64,000 nt of DNA from Apium graveolens (GCF_009905375.1 NC_133647.1:4215847-4279846), one strand, 5' to 3'; positions 44,236-57,900 are shown, numbered from the stretch's first letter. Made by a program: numbers and translations. Notes: generated from the letters alone by a model not told the origin.

Positions 44236-45720
44236 TGCATTATATGGGCGGAATTTTACTCAATCATGACTTTGTTTTGTCTTAGACTCTATTTTGTGTT
44301 AAACTCTATTTTGTGCCATACTTTATTTTGGATTTTTGCTTTTTATATGTAACTAAATGATGATTTAAATGTATTTAGACTTTTACCAGGGGTACATTTT
44401 TTTGCGACAAATTAGAAAAATATAATCAAGAAATCAATATAAAACCATGGTAAAAATAGATTAGACAAATATGTTCCAAAAGATAGTTGTCAAATCTTAT
44501 CGTGATAATACCCCATATTTATTTAATGAAAAATAATACTCGAAGTTAAATTAATTAGCCCAATTTATTCAAAATAAATCACAAAAACTAAGCTAATCGA
44601 AGTAAATCTACAAGCATACTAAAAAATAAATTTTATCATATTAAATCTACCAGCACAATCCTGAAATCAATCAATCCAAATCACAAAACTTTTATCATGG
44701 TTTAACTAAAAAATCAGGGTAAAAAGATCTTCAAAAGCACGGCTGAGTCTTCAGACTTTAATTTTCGTGGCTTTAAATTTGTAATCTTGCGTTTTTTCAT
44801 TCTTGTTAAACCATCATCGTCTTGCATTTACTTCCACCAGGAACCAATTCTTTCAGGAGTGCATTTCACGATTAAATTGGCGGGAAAGACTTATTTTAAA
44901 GAAAAAAGAAGTGACTTCTGTAAAGTACTGTTCATAATTAACTCAGATGGAGGTACTAATTTGAAAGGAGAAAAAGTCAATTCTTGTGAAGTAGTGTCTG
45001 ATTGTAGGGTTGAATCCAGAAGAGAGCAAGTTTCATGTATCTCCATTAGAGATGCTTGGATATGGAGGGAAAATACTTTACTTATATTTTTAGTTTTACA
45101 AGGTGAAATTAAAAGGCTTGGTTACCTGTTAAATAGGTGGACCTACTTTGACTATAATTTTAAATTTTGCAATGAGTGTAAGTTGTAGATACTTAATAAT
45201 ATAATATTGGATACTATTTGTGCCCAATGGTTATTGCGGGAGTTAGATAACTAGGTCTATTCTTGTAAAGTAGATGTTGGGGCGACACCCTCTTATATAT
45301 AAAAAAAATTATATAATGATAATATTGTACTAGTTAATCGTGTCTTAGGAGATTCGTGCGTCCGCTTAATGCGCTTTTTACAAAACTGACTAAAATGCCT
45401 CTAATAGATATGTTGATATGCACAGCAGATTGACTTTTGCACCTCCTTTCGACTATACAATATGGACCACAAGTATCTTTTTATTACACAGTATTTCCAG
45501 TCCATGTGATCCCTTAATCTCTTTGAGTATTCTCCAAAATTGTTATTGTATGCTTGTCAAATGTTATTCAGAAAAACACGTTTCTGAATTATTCGGCAGT
45601 TTAATTTGTTTTTCTCCATCAAGTCTGAGAGAATTTAGTATTATTTATTGAGTCCTTTTTGTCATTGTCCCATTTATAATTGTCCTTGGAGAATTTATGT
45701 AAATGTATCTTATCCGGGAT
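44236..45720. other. Intergenic
   Basis: Contains an open frame of 133 codons at 44787-45188 (plus) that I do not recognise. It has no homologous-looking motif, and no promoter or splice context supports it. Otherwise AT-rich. Confidence 0.4.
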
Positions 45721-46247
45721 TAGACCCGATAATTTTGGACACGACACGACTTGCACGACACGAAACGACACGAAAATTTAGTGTTTGTGTTTGCATTTTT
45801 AGTACACGACACGAAAGTCCACGAACACGAAAGTACACGGTCAAGATTTAGTGTCGGTTTTGTGTTTAACCTTCGAGTACACGACATGACACGAAGTATA
45901 CGACATAAATAAATATATAATTAAATTTTAATATTTTTTTATAAATATATGTAGAATTATAATAAATGTATACATATTTATTTTAAAAATATTATTTGAT
46001 TTCATTATATTGTATAGAATTGAGATCTAAATATATATTTTTCATATATTTCATAATTTTTTTACCTAAAAAACTTATATTTTAATTTATATTAATATTC
46101 AATTAACACGACTTACACGACACGAAATGACACGAAACGAAAATACATGAACGCTGAACATATCGATTTTGTATTTGGCATTCAAGTACACGAAATACGA
46201 AAATACACGACACGAAAATATACGAAACGAACGAATTGCCAGGTCTA
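45721..46247. mobile_element. Non-autonomous hAT-like element (CACGACACGA-rich ends)
   Basis: The ends are TAGACCCGATAATT at the left and, on the minus strand, TAGACCTGGCAATT at the right. Both subterminal regions are packed with ACACGACACGA repeats. An 8-bp TSD with two mismatches flanks it: TCCGGGAT (45713-45720) and CCCGGGAC (46248-46255). The middle is AT-rich and there is no transposase. Confidence 0.72.
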
Positions 46248-46255
46248 CCCGGGAC

Positions 46256-46697
46256 TCCGGTTAAAAGAACTTTTCCGTATTCTCCCTTCTCGAATTGTCA
46301 CAATGAATTAAGAATTGTGATCAATAGTCTTTCACTCATTATTTGGACACTTTCACCAGAAAACTAAGTGTGATATCTCGATGGCATGTTCAATATTTTG
46401 ATCAGTGAGATTTTACCATTGACTTGGTCATTGTGACAAGTAGGCTGAATGAGAGATCTTGATAAAACTTGTGACATCTCGATCAATAAATCTTCTCGAC
46501 TGATTTTGAACATCTCGACAAGCAAAAGCATTTATGAGATGGTTGTATATATTGGCAACTAGGGATATTACGATAGTGCTTTGACATCTTGGTATTGTAT
46601 TAACAATTGTTTTCTCGATAAGACTTTTATAATAGACATATCTACAACATCATCACTTGTCTTCGATGTGACATTTATATTAGTACTTGTTGCAATC
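46256..46697. other. Intergenic with scattered TCTCGA-type motifs
   Basis: Short repeated words such as CATCTCGA and ATCTCGAT recur, but no ordered array or frame is seen. Confidence 0.4.
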
Positions 46698-46699
46698 TA

Positions 46700-46971
46700 C
46701 TCCCTCCGTCCCTCCCAAATATTTACATTTGTGTGGGGCGCGGAGTTTAAGAAAAATTGATGAAGTAGTGGAGAAAAGTTGAAAAAATGAGTAAAGTAGT
46801 GGGACCGATTAATATTATATGTATAAAGTGGTTATAGTGGAGGAAAGTAGTGGATGTAGTTAATTTAAAAATTATAAAAACTTTACTATTTTTGGAAAAT
46901 TTTGAAATGTAAACAATTGGATGTGACATCCCAAAAAGAAAAGTGTAAACAAATGAGAGAGACAGAGGGAG
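46700..46971. mobile_element. Stowaway MITE
   Basis: It starts CTCCCTCCGTCCCTCCC and ends GACAGAGGGAG, with TA target duplications at 46698-46699 and 46972-46973. At 272 bp it is of MITE size. Stowaway elements are mobilised by mariner-like transposases. Confidence 0.85.
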
Positions 46972-46973
46972 TA

Positions 46974-48402
46974 ATATATTTGTGACTTATTGGCTTGACA
47001 CTTAGAATGTTTTCAATCCACACTCGCTTTATTAGTTGCAAGCTTTATTCTCAATCTTGAGACATGACCATTTTTAGACCTTCCTCCAAAATATTTTATT
47101 TCAGCTTACATGGCTTTGTAGGGCCCAATAATTTAGTGTAGTCTTACTCCTGTTTTTGACATATTACCACTCCAAAATGTAGTAAGTTCTAGATATATAA
47201 AGACAACCATACAACATAGGATGTTGGTAAGACTTATGTTTGTTATCTCATTAGGTATATATTATTCAACATGTTTCGACTGAGCTGATTATTTAAATAA
47301 ACAAATAATATAAAATTACATTAAATTTTAAAATTTATATAGACTTCTCTTTGTCATTTTTGTTATTTTTACAGACTCAAATTTGAAAGTTTATTAGCTA
47401 CGTGCCAACTATGGTAATTGTAAGTGATAGTTACATACATGTACCATTACGTTGGTGTCATTTTTCATCTTTAAAAGTGTATTACGAACATGGTTCATGG
47501 AACTATACATAGACCGCAATGAACTAGAAATTTATTTCCTTCTATTTCAATTGTAATATGTAGTTTTAATATTTAAATTGCTTGTAATTTTATAATTTTC
47601 AATTGCATTGATTATCAAAATTTCAGCTTGCTTGGGTTTGCTTGGAGCACGATGAAGTTGACTTTGAAACTAATTATATATTCTAATATAATTTTTCTTC
47701 TTTTTTAAGATTATCCGGTATTATAACCACAACTAAACCAATATAAATTAAATTAAAATTTTTAAAACCGAATCAATGGTTTTATTCCGGTTCCGGTTTA
47801 AATTTAAAAACTGAAGACCCCCGATTCTAGTTGTAATTTTATCTGAAAATTGAACTCCGTACCCTCTCCTAATCACGGTCATCAACAATAGGTTAAACTC
47901 GAGCTTCATTAAGTATTTTAGCATGCAGGTCACCTTCATTGTTAACAACAAATTTGGGACCATATTAAATATTTTAGCATGCAGATCACTTTCATTGTTA
48001 ACAACAAATTTGGGACCATAAGAACCCGACCTCATATCCAATATCCAAATTTCTGGAATTCTACCAAATGATTGTTCAATCACTACCATCTGATCATAAT
48101 TTTCTACATCATGTTGTACAAGGAAAATATGCAGCTATTTACAATTCATATATGCCACTTTCATGTTCATATGTAAGTTCTTGTCATCCCTCGTGTGATG
48201 AAAGCATGCTCTTGGATTTCACCATCAACCGAAGAATGTCTCCTATCCCAAAAGACGTCTACATGATCGATCTGACTCAAGAATAATATTCTCTCAGTCT
48301 TCTACAAACTCATACTACATACTATCGATGAATTGTTGCGTCTATCACCTACGCCTAACAATCATGAAAACATTCTTAATTTATTTCTTTTACTGTTACA
48401 AA
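46974..48402. other. Intergenic with a 56-bp tandem duplication
   Basis: TATTTTAGCATGCAG starts at 47914 and again at 47970. The duplicated unit includes GTTAACAACAAATTTGGGAC. A minus-strand frame of 113 codons (47748-48089) runs through the duplication. It may be a decayed gene fragment, but I cannot name it. Confidence 0.45.
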
Positions 48403-48781
48403 TAAGGTTGTAATTTGGGTCAAGCGAGTAGAGTTTGAAGCCGGACGTAATCCGAGCCAAGTTTAATTAAGTCGAGTCGAACCGACTTGTTTAATTGATC
48501 GAGCCTAAACCTCTGCCCGAAATTGACTCATTTTATTGCACGAGTCGAGTCGAGCCGGCTTATTTAGCTTCACAAGTCGATTTTAACGAGTCGGACGAGC
48601 CGACTCGTTTAATTTTACACTTAATCGAGTCTAAATCTCTACCCGAACTCGATTCATTAACTAAACTAGCCGAAACTTCTTTCCGAACCAGATTAATTAA
48701 CTAATTGAGCCAAGTCGATCCCACTTATATGAGTTCGAACCAGGCGAGCTTGCGAGTCGCTTGACTCGAATTACAACTCTA
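48403..48781. mobile_element. Non-autonomous hAT-like element
   Basis: The left end TAAGGTTGTAATTTGGGTCA and right end (minus strand) TAGAGTTGTAATTCGAGTCA form imperfect TIRs. The 8-bp TSD is GTTACAAA (48395-48402) and GTTACGAA (48782-48789). The inside is rich in GAGTCGAGTCGA-type subterminal repeats. Confidence 0.75.
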
Positions 48782-49359
48782 GTTACGAAACATCGCTCGA
48801 ACCCATATCTTCCTACCATTTGGTAATGGATCATCATAAAACACCATGAACAGACTCTGCCCAAAGGTGGCATTCGCTATCTCATATTAACATTCTCCAT
48901 GACAATCTAAGAGAGTAAAAAGTTACCAGGATAGAAAAAGTGAGGATAAGTGTTAGCTAATGGCTAGATTTATAATACAATAATTATTATCGTTGTTTAG
49001 AGAATTTGCCTTTCTTAGTGGTACTTTCACACTCTTTAAGGTCACTTCTAACTCTGCATAAAATTCTCAAATATCTCTTTAAGATCCCCTAGCTTATATT
49101 TTACTCGTGAAAATAACGATTATTTTAGGACTAATTAAACAGATATACAGATTAGAGAGAGGCACTCAGGTTTGCTAATAAACGATAATAATCAAATAAA
49201 TACACGGCAAACAGAGCACTTCTATTAAAAAAATTAAAATTTTTAATGAAATAATATATACTAGTATTTTAGTTGTTTAAATGAGTCGCCGTGGAGATTG
49301 AATAGTTACTTGATACATTTTAACGAGTTCGAGTTCGGTGGGCAATTTGATATAAAACC

Positions 49360-49709
49360 CTTAATATGCTTGGAAGAGATTTACTAAACAATTTCAAAGG
49401 TTATCGTTTGAGCGTATAAATGTGAACAAACATAGGAGGAGATTTCTATTATGCTAGTCTTTTAAATATGATGATCCTCTGATGGTAGAAATTGAACTAT
49501 ATTTTGTGTTTTCGTTTTTTTATTTAATTGTTAAAATCTCTAACTCCTGTATTATGTGTTTTTAACCTAATTTTATTTATGTATGTTTTGTTTTATAATC
49601 TTTTAGATATAGGTATATAATCTTATATTCTTATGTAAATATGATGTAATATCTTCATTTTAAAAATTTATAATATATTGTTAACTCTATTTATTAACTT
49701 ATAAGTTGT
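49360..49709. repeat. Direct repeat copy 1 (about 350 bp)
   Basis: Starts CTTAATATGCTTGGAAGAGA and is similar throughout to 51124-51478, including ATTATGCTAGTCTTTTAAAT. It is AT-rich and non-coding. Confidence 0.75.
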
Positions 49710-49722
49710 AAAAAAGAAAGTT

Positions 49723-50090
49723 CCCGTTTGGAAAATCTTAAAATAAGTAACTTATATCTTAAATCGAATAAGTGACTGATAAATGATAAGTTAATAAATG
49801 CTTATAATTTATAAAAGTGCTTGGATAATTTAACTTATAAATCATAATTTTTTTTATTTAAATGAACTAAAATAAATAATTTTTAAATATAATTATCTTA
49901 ATTTATATAATTTAAGTTTGATTAACATTTTAAAAGTATATTTTAAAACTAAAATTGATAAAAAAATGAAAAATAAAAAATAAGTTGAGAAAAAGTACGT
50001 TGTTACTAACATTCAACTTATCAGCTTATAAGTTATAAATTCAACTTTTAACTTGCGTCGACAAACAGTCAAACACTGAGCTACAGGCCC
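49723..50090. repeat. MITE-like element, inverted copy of 50707-51122
   Basis: CCCGTTTGGAAAATCTTAAA onwards is the reverse complement of the end of the 50707-51122 element. Its far end (near 50075) is less clear. It lies directly after direct repeat copy 1. Confidence 0.5.
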
Positions 50091-50706
50091 CACCCCGTCT
50101 CCACTAGATGTGTTCCCGGGATTACCCTCATCAATAAGCTGTTAATGACTTATAATCAGAATTGCCAAACATGCCCAAAATATAGATTTAGCAAAAAAAA
50201 AAAAGAAAAAAGAAAATATAGACGTTTGTACAAGTTAAATCTTAGCCCACTGTGCCACCACTCATTTGCATTCTTTTTCGTTCATCCTAACATTTCAATT
50301 ATTTAATTTTCTTCAAATTAATCTTTGATGACTTTGAAAAATGTTTACTGTTTTACTAGATCAAAATCATATATGTATTTTTTTTGAATTAAGAAATTTC
50401 GTTAAAAGGTTGGTAACACTTAAGCCGAGAAACCCAATCGATTCATATAAGCCCGAAAAAATAGGTCAGGATAGAACAATCAGGGGAACAAGACAAAAGA
50501 ACTAAGGTTTGTAACCTTAAAAAAATTAGTACCTTGTAGTTAGATTACCGCTGTACCACCACCACCATTATCTGAGATCAAGTATGACACTTTTGTTGCC
50601 TCAAGTGGAGGAATTTTGTTGGGAGTTTCGTGTTTCTTATTGTGTTCATTTTATAAAATATCATGTATCGAACCTTGTTAATACATTTTCCAATGTTATA
50701 CTTACG
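50091..50706. other. Intergenic
   Basis: No gene or element boundary recognised; a purine run near 50190-50215. Confidence 0.4.
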
Positions 50707-51122
50707 GCCTGTTTGGCAATATACTTATAAGCCACTTATGGCTTATAAAGCCGTAACAGCTTATCGACGAGTGTTTGTCGACCCAACTTATAAATTGAAT
50801 TTACAACTTATAAGTTGATAAGTTGAAAGTTGGCAGTGACGTACTTTTTTCCAACTTATTTTCATTTTTTCACTTTTTTTCTAAAGTTTTGATTTTAAAA
50901 TATAAATTTTTAAATATTTTATAATTTAAGATTCATGAACTAAGATAATTGTATTTAATAATTATTTGTTTTAATTCATTTAAAGAAAAAAAAAACTTCT
51001 GATTTATAAGTAAATTTATCCAAACACTTATAGAACTTATAAGTATTTATCAACTTATCACTTATTTCGCACTTAATCATTTTAAGTCATAAGTTACTTA
51101 TTTTAAGATTTCCCAAACGGGC
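50707..51122. mobile_element. hAT-like MITE (GCCYGTTTGG ends)
   Basis: Imperfect TIRs: GCCTGTTTGGCAA at the left and (minus strand) GCCCGTTTGGGAA at the right. The interior has many AACTTATAAGTT-type palindromes. A clean 8-bp TSD is not seen. It directly precedes direct repeat copy 2. Confidence 0.55.
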
Positions 51123-51123
51123 G

Positions 51124-51478
51124 CTTAATATGCTTGGAAGAGATTTACTAAACAGTTTCAAAGGTTACCGTTTGAGCGCATAAATGCGAACAAACATATG
51201 AGGAGATTTATATTATGCTAGTCTTTTAAATATGATGATCTTCTAATGCTAGAAATTAAACCATATTTTATGCTTTCGTTTATTATTATTATTATTGTTG
51301 AAATCGCTAACTCGTGTATTATGTGTTCTTAACCCAATTTTTTTTATTTATGTATGTTTTGTTTTATGATCTTTTAGATATAGGTATATAGTCTTATATT
51401 CTTACGCAAATATGATACAATATCTTCATTTTAAAGATGTATGATATATTAACTTTACTTATTCACTTATAAGTTGTC
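51124..51478. repeat. Direct repeat copy 2 (about 355 bp)
   Basis: Partner of 49360-49709, with point differences and a short ATT microsatellite at 51283-51297. Confidence 0.75.
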
Positions 51479-51485
51479 GAGAAAA

Positions 51486-51709
51486 AACCCGCAAGGGTTG
51501 GCTCAGTTGGTTAAAAAGGGGATAATTATTCTCTTGGTCACAGGTTCGAATCCCACAGGAGGAGAATTTATGATTATGTCTCCTGAACTAGAGTTTGTCA
51601 CTTAAGTGCGGTTTATCTTAGTTCACGACTTCACGTGATTTGCAGGCTATTGCGTGAGCTCGTGAGATTTATTCGGTGTAGCGGCTCGGGTTTTCTACGA
51701 TAAAAAAAA
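51486..51709 (+). mobile_element. tRNA-derived SINE upstream of ABCF3
   Basis: Pol III box A TGGCTCAGTTGG (51499-51510) and box B GGTTCGAATCC (51543-51553). The body is about 220 bp and ends in a run of A. It is flanked by a perfect 15-bp TSD AAGTTGTCGAGAAAA (51471-51485 and 51710-51724). The perfect TSD suggests a fairly recent insertion. It lies about 230 bp upstream of the ABCF3 start codon. Confidence 0.92.
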
Positions 51710-51724
51710 AAGTTGTCGAGAAAA

Positions 51725-51938
51725 TAAATAAAGGTGTTTGTATATGTTAAATCTTAGATGATTTAGATGTGTAATAAAGAAAATAACAAGTGGTTAATGT
51801 GCAAAACATATAGAAGACAGAGGGTATTTGTGCAAAAACACAAAACCGAAAGGAAAGGGGGCAAAGTTAGCCCTAGGAAGAGAAGAAGCTTTGCAGAGGC
51901 AGTCATTTCTATCCGTTAAACACAAATTTATCTAAACG
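51725..51938 (+). promoter_or_regulatory. ABCF3 5' leader/promoter-proximal region
   Basis: 214 bp between the SINE TSD and the ATG. The purine-rich leader GGAAGAGAAGAAGCTTTGCA lies just upstream. No convincing TATA box can be assigned; the transcription start is unknown. Confidence 0.4.
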
Positions 51939-54900
51939 ATGACGGAAGTAGCGAGCTCGGTGATTCACGAAGTTATAGGTCAACGTATTGTTGACGTTGA
52001 CCAACCGATAGTTGATTACATTGTTAATGTTCTCGCTGACGAAGATTTCGATTTCGGCGATGATGGTGAAGGTGCTTTTGATGCTCTTGGTGAACTTCTT
52101 GTTGATTCTGGTTGCGTTTCTGATGATTTTGAGTGCCGTTCTGTATGATTCTCTCTCTCTCTCCATCTTTCTCACTCACTCCCTCCCTCCCTCTCTACCT
52201 CTCTCTCTCTATACCGTCTCTCTCTCTGCCTCTCTCTTTCTCTCTCTCCCCCTCTCTCCTTGTCTCTTTATATGATTTCATTCTCTGCTTAGGCTTTACT
52301 GCTTACCAGTTGAGCTGGTACCAGTGGTCTCTCTCTCTCTCCGTCTCTATCTCTCTCGTCTCAATCTCCCTCCCTCCCTCTCTCTCTTGTCTCCATCTCC
52401 CTCTCTCTCTACCTGTCTCTCTCCTCTCTCTACTTGTTTTCATATCCCAGCTTAGGCTTTACTGCTTACAAATTGAGCTGGTACCAGTAGTTTTTAGCTC
52501 TGTATGTATGTGTTTATTTAATATCATGTTTTAGTTTAATTTACTTAGTACAACTGTACGAGCTCATTCCATCCATTTGTTGTATATAATTAAGCCGTCT
52601 AAATGATATAGAGTGTCAATTTGGTGATTGTGTATCCGTAAGTTATGACTGATATTTAGAGTTTAAAGGCATGGGATGCTAGTAGGCATTTGTTGAGCAT
52701 TGGTAATATCATATCTAAACGAGCGTCTTTTAATTATACACATTTTAAATAAGTACAAATGCATCATATATATGTATAATTTATATTCGGTTGGTGTAGA
52801 TTATATTCAAATGATTTGCTCAAGCAGAAGTTATAGTTTGAGTTTGTATGTCTGTGTCTATATCGAAATTGGTGTGTTTAACTAGAATATCTTTCTAATG
52901 TACGAACTTGTCCAGTAGTCTTGAGTAATATACACTGTGAAGGTGGTTGTGTAATTGCAATTGGTGATATGTACCAGTATGATTAGTGATCGCTTATTTG
53001 TAGTTGGTTTGTAGAGTGTATAGTTGAATACTACTATATATATAGCAATGGAACTTGGACAAATGACCTCTCTTGGCGAATTGATGGTTATTAGAAATTT
53101 ATTATAGGTATGCACCAAACTTTGTGACAAATTCCAAAGGCATGGATTGGTTAAACCTGCACCTGCAGTAAGAAGCCTCGCTACGCCAATGAGAATGTTT
53201 GATGGGATGGATGATGAGGCACCGAAGAAGAAGCTGCCTGAGGTGTTAGACGGTCCTTTACTATCTGAGCGTGACAAATTAAAGCTCGAAAGGAGGAAGC
53301 GTAAAGAGGAACGTCAAAGAGAGGTACACAAACGGAAAATTTAACATATGGAAATTAGTCTTGATCACTAAATTTGTAAGTAATTGAGCCATTATAGTGT
53401 AATTCCCGGCATCAACTGGGATGTACCTACCTATTACTCTTTCTATAATGGGTTTGAGCAAGGGCAGTTCAAAATTTATCACTTCATATCTAGAATAATA
53501 ATTAATAGTAAATAACATTTTACAGATGGAATACCAAATTCATTTAGCTGAAATGGAAGCTGCCAAAGCTGGAATGCCTGTTGTATCCGTCAATCACGAC
53601 AATTCTGTTGAGGGATCAGTTATCAGGGATATCCGTATGGAAAACTTCAATGTCTCTGTTGGTGGTCGTGATCTCATTGTTGACGGCACTGTCACTCTTT
53701 CCTTTGGTCGACATTATGGTGAGACAAATTACCACTTATTTTGCCCTCAAAAATGTCTTTTTAGCTATTTCGAATGAATTACATATACATCTTATATTTT
53801 ATATTGTGTTGCCTGTTTAGAATAGTTGTTAACTGATTCTATTAATTTTTTATAAACTTGATGAGCTTTTGTAACCATCTTTTTATGTTTTATCATGGGT
53901 GTCTAACTTACAGTCCCCAATAACACTTACTCTTCTAAAATATTTACAATAAATGGATGCTTTCATGATCCAAGTGCCTTGTCAGATATTTTTGAACATA
54001 GGAGATCTGATTCTGCCAGAGTTTATCCTTGTATTTTAATAATGTTTCTTTTGCTATATACCTGTTTTGTAAGTTTCCATATAGCAGGCTGCCTGATTAG
54101 TTTCTTTTTGATGGAAGACATTTTGACCTGGCATCCTTAAACACATATGTGCTAGAGCATGTTTATCCAGAAGATCTATGTTCTATAATCAATATGCATT
54201 GATTATAATTGATTTGCAATTCCTGAGAATGAACTATTATAGTTCTCAGTAATTTAGTGTTGAAGGCAGCCCTCTCCCATGACAAAGGTCACAGGCCCCG
54301 TCCCCTACCCTATGCAAATATGTATAACTTATCAAAGGAAGAAACACTCACGAACTGCTACATATGTACCTATATTTGCTTAAGCCTACATCAGAGGCAT
54401 GCATTTATATCCTCTAAGATATCTGTTTTCTTACGTTTAGAATGCTGCAGGAGTATAAGTGAATAAAATTGTGTTCTCTTTTATGCAGGCCTTGTTGGAA
54501 GAAATGGTACAGGAAAAACAACATTCCTCAGGTACATGGCTATGCATGCCATAGATGGTATTCCAAAAAACTGCCAAATATTACATGTAGAGCAAGAAGT
54601 TGTTGGTGATGATACATCAGCTTTGCAGTGTGTCCTTAATGCTGATGTTGAAAGGACTCAACTTCTAGAAGAAGAAGCTAATCTGCTCGAATTACAGGTT
54701 GCCAACAATATATTATTGTTTACAATTTTTAACCTATGTAATTATTCATTGTATGGAATCTCATGACACCATTTTCTAATTTCTCTGAAGAGAGAACTAG
54801 AGCTAAATGGACCTGCGGGAATAAACAAAGGAGATTCGACTGCAGAAATAGAGAACAATAACATTGCACAAAAGCTTGAACGGATATACAAGAGGCTTGA

Positions 54901-57900
54901 GTTTATTGATGCGTATTCTGCCGAGTCACGCGCAGCTTCCATTCTTGCGGTTAGTTATATGTCAGTGTTCACTTTAGATATTCGGGGTCACTTAATCTTG
55001 GATGTGAATTAGTGTTTTTTATTGTTTATATTGCATTAATGAACATAGATTTAGTGCTAAGAAGATATTAGTAGCAAAATTTTGGAAATATTGGATCTAG
55101 ATATTATTAAAACTATATTAGATGATAAATGGTGTGTTATTTGTCTTAATCAGTAATAGATCATGATAGGTTATGTTAGCTCTCCATCCTTTTTCTGATT
55201 TTAATCAGTACATTATTACATTTACTGACTAAAAACGTTACAGGGTCTTAGTTTCACTTCAGATATGCAAAAGAGGGCTACCAGAACCTTCTCTGGAGGA
55301 TGGAGAATGCGAATAGCTCTTGCTCGTGCACTGTTTATTGAGCCTGATCTCTTACTACTTGATGAGCCTACGGTATAGTATATTAATTGCTATGCTTAAT
55401 TTAGTATTATGGAGCTCGAGTTTGATTTCGCAGAAATGCAAAAAATACAGTGAAGTGAAATAGAAATGTTGAATTTAAAATTTTGCATATGTTTATTTGC
55501 ATGGCAGAATCATCTTGATCTCCATGCAGTGTTGTGGCTGGAGACATACCTAGTGAAATGGCCAAAAACTTTTATTGTGGTTTCTCATGCGAGAGAATTC
55601 TTGAATACGGTACCGATTTTATTTCTTCAATATTCTTGCAAGAGAATTCTGGTGATCTTTGTGTAAATGTACATCTAGTAATTTTACTCCTTTTTTAAAT
55701 ATCCCATCAGGTAGTCACAGATATCCTCTATCTGCAAGGGCAGAAAATGACTGCCTACAAAGGTGATTATGATACATTTGAAAGGACTAGAGCAGAGCAT
55801 ATGAAAAATCAACAGAAAGCATTTGAATCAAATGAACGCTCAAGGGAACATATGCAGGTTTTCTTCGAAAGCATCTATTATATAAAAGCAATTATATAGT
55901 TTTTAATTGGTTCTATACCCCGTGCCCCCCCCCCCAATTTAGCTTTTCATCTGTTAAATGTGCTAATGACGTTATTGTTCTTATTCCAATCTGTATCTGT
56001 ATCCATATAATAAGTCAGTTTCGTAATTTGTCTGTGTGGTGAGGGAGGGAAAGTGCAATGGGAATTATGATACATCTTTCATTATGATATGTTATGAGCC
56101 TTCAGTTTTGTAATTTGTCTGTGTGGCGAGGAAGGGACAGTGCAATGGGAATTATGATACAACATGTTTCATTGTGATATGTTATGAACCTGTTGTAATT
56201 TGTGATTGAATATTTATGGTTAGGATATTTAACACCCTTTGTGTTATTAAATGATTCTTTAGCTGTGATTTGAGCAAGGAGATTGTGATGTGGACCATAC
56301 GGTCCCTAGCCTACAAAGAACACTTTCCTTTTGTAGTGAAATTATTGTTGTATGGCATATATCTGTCCGTGTATCTCATTTGATGTTCTCTTGAAGGTGT
56401 ATATTGGTTTCCTATGGTTAACTTATTTTAAATATTAATTTCTTTTTGTAAAACTCTAAATCTCTTTCCTGTAATGTTTCAGGCATTTATTGACAAGTTC
56501 CGCTATAATGCAAAGCGTGCATCTCTAGTTCAATCAAGAATTAAGGTGCATATTACCATTACCAGAATATGGTTTTGAAATTTTTTTGTGGTTAAATTCT
56601 CCTTTTTCTGTGCACTTGATGCCAAACATATGATTCATATTGTCACTCAGCAATTTTTTTTGGGCCTTGTAAAGTTCAAAGAATCTTAATCTATTATTTG
56701 TGTTCAGAATATTGTGGTATGTGAATACTTAAATAATTCAGTTTTATTCGTTTGTCTCTCCGATATGCTTTCTAGAGCTAATATTATCGAATATCTTCTT
56801 TTTTTGTGATTTTGTTAGGCTCTGGATCGCTTAGGTCATGTGGATGAAGTCGTTAATGACCCTGAGTATAGTTTCTTTCTTCGCTTCTGTGCCATATTTA
56901 AAGTTACAAGCATTAACATTGTACCTTATTTTGCACGCGCTTGTGCTTCGTCTTTTTGGTTGCAGCTACAAGTTTGAATTTCCTACTCCTGATGATAGAC
57001 CGGGGGCACCTATAATAAGTTTCAGGTTTGGATTTATACTTAGTACCTATGGTGCTAATTATGTAGATTGCTGTGCTCACTTGTATTGCATTTCTGTCAT
57101 TTTCATTTTCGTATAGTATCTTAGTTGACCTTAAAAAAACTGTGGTTTTAATTTGTTATTCTTACGAACTTATTTCATGTGTAGACCTTACATTGACTCA
57201 TGTTTTCTTCCCTTCAATTGCAGTGATGCTTCCTTTGGTTATCCTGGGGGACCAATACTTTTTAGGAATTTGAATTTCGGAATAGATCTTGATAGTCGAG
57301 TCGCAAGTAAGGATTTATTTCTGCATTTCTTATTATATTTTTTGAGTAGCTTTTCATTGAGCTCGGTTATGCATACTAATAGAATGGTCAAATCATTTAG
57401 TTTGTACTCCCTCTGTTCCATTGAATTCTATACGTTACTTTTTGGCACGCTTTTCAATGCTCCTTTAAAGCATAACTCCATAATATTTTTTTGAATTTTT
57501 TTTTTCTGAATAAAAGTTTTATGTTTAAACTTTTATTCAAATTTTTTTTAAAAAAAACATTATTAAACTATACCTTATGGAAGCCTCGAAATGCGTGCAA
57601 ATAGTGAACGTATTGAATCTGTTGGGACGGAGGGAGTAAGAAATATAGAAAAAGAAAGGCTTAATGACCTTTTAAGCCTTAAGGTTTGCACAAATATACC
57701 TATCTGCCCCTGTGGTTCAAAAACATTCCTTTTTTTCCCTGAAGTACCGAAAACGTATCTTTTTTCCCTTGGACTGCCCGATTTACACCGGTTTTTTTCC
57801 CCCGTAAATCGGTTTTTTCTCCGGTCCAAGGGTAAAAAGATATGTTTTCAGAACTTCAGGAGCAAAAAGGAACAATTTTGAACTACAGGGGCAGGTGAGT

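Noticed and set aside
44787..45188. 133-codon frame on the plus strand
   Set aside because: No recognisable domain, AT-rich codons, no supporting context; kept only as a note.
48068..48286. 72-codon frame with Cys/Pro-rich look
   Set aside because: Isolated, with no splice partner found; could be a decayed fragment but cannot be named.
51491..51560. tRNA gene
   Set aside because: A and B boxes are present but no acceptor stem or cloverleaf; body, A run and TSD show a SINE.
52012..52534. Leu/Ser-rich frames in ABCF3 intron 1
   Set aside because: Translation of the CT microsatellite; not genes.
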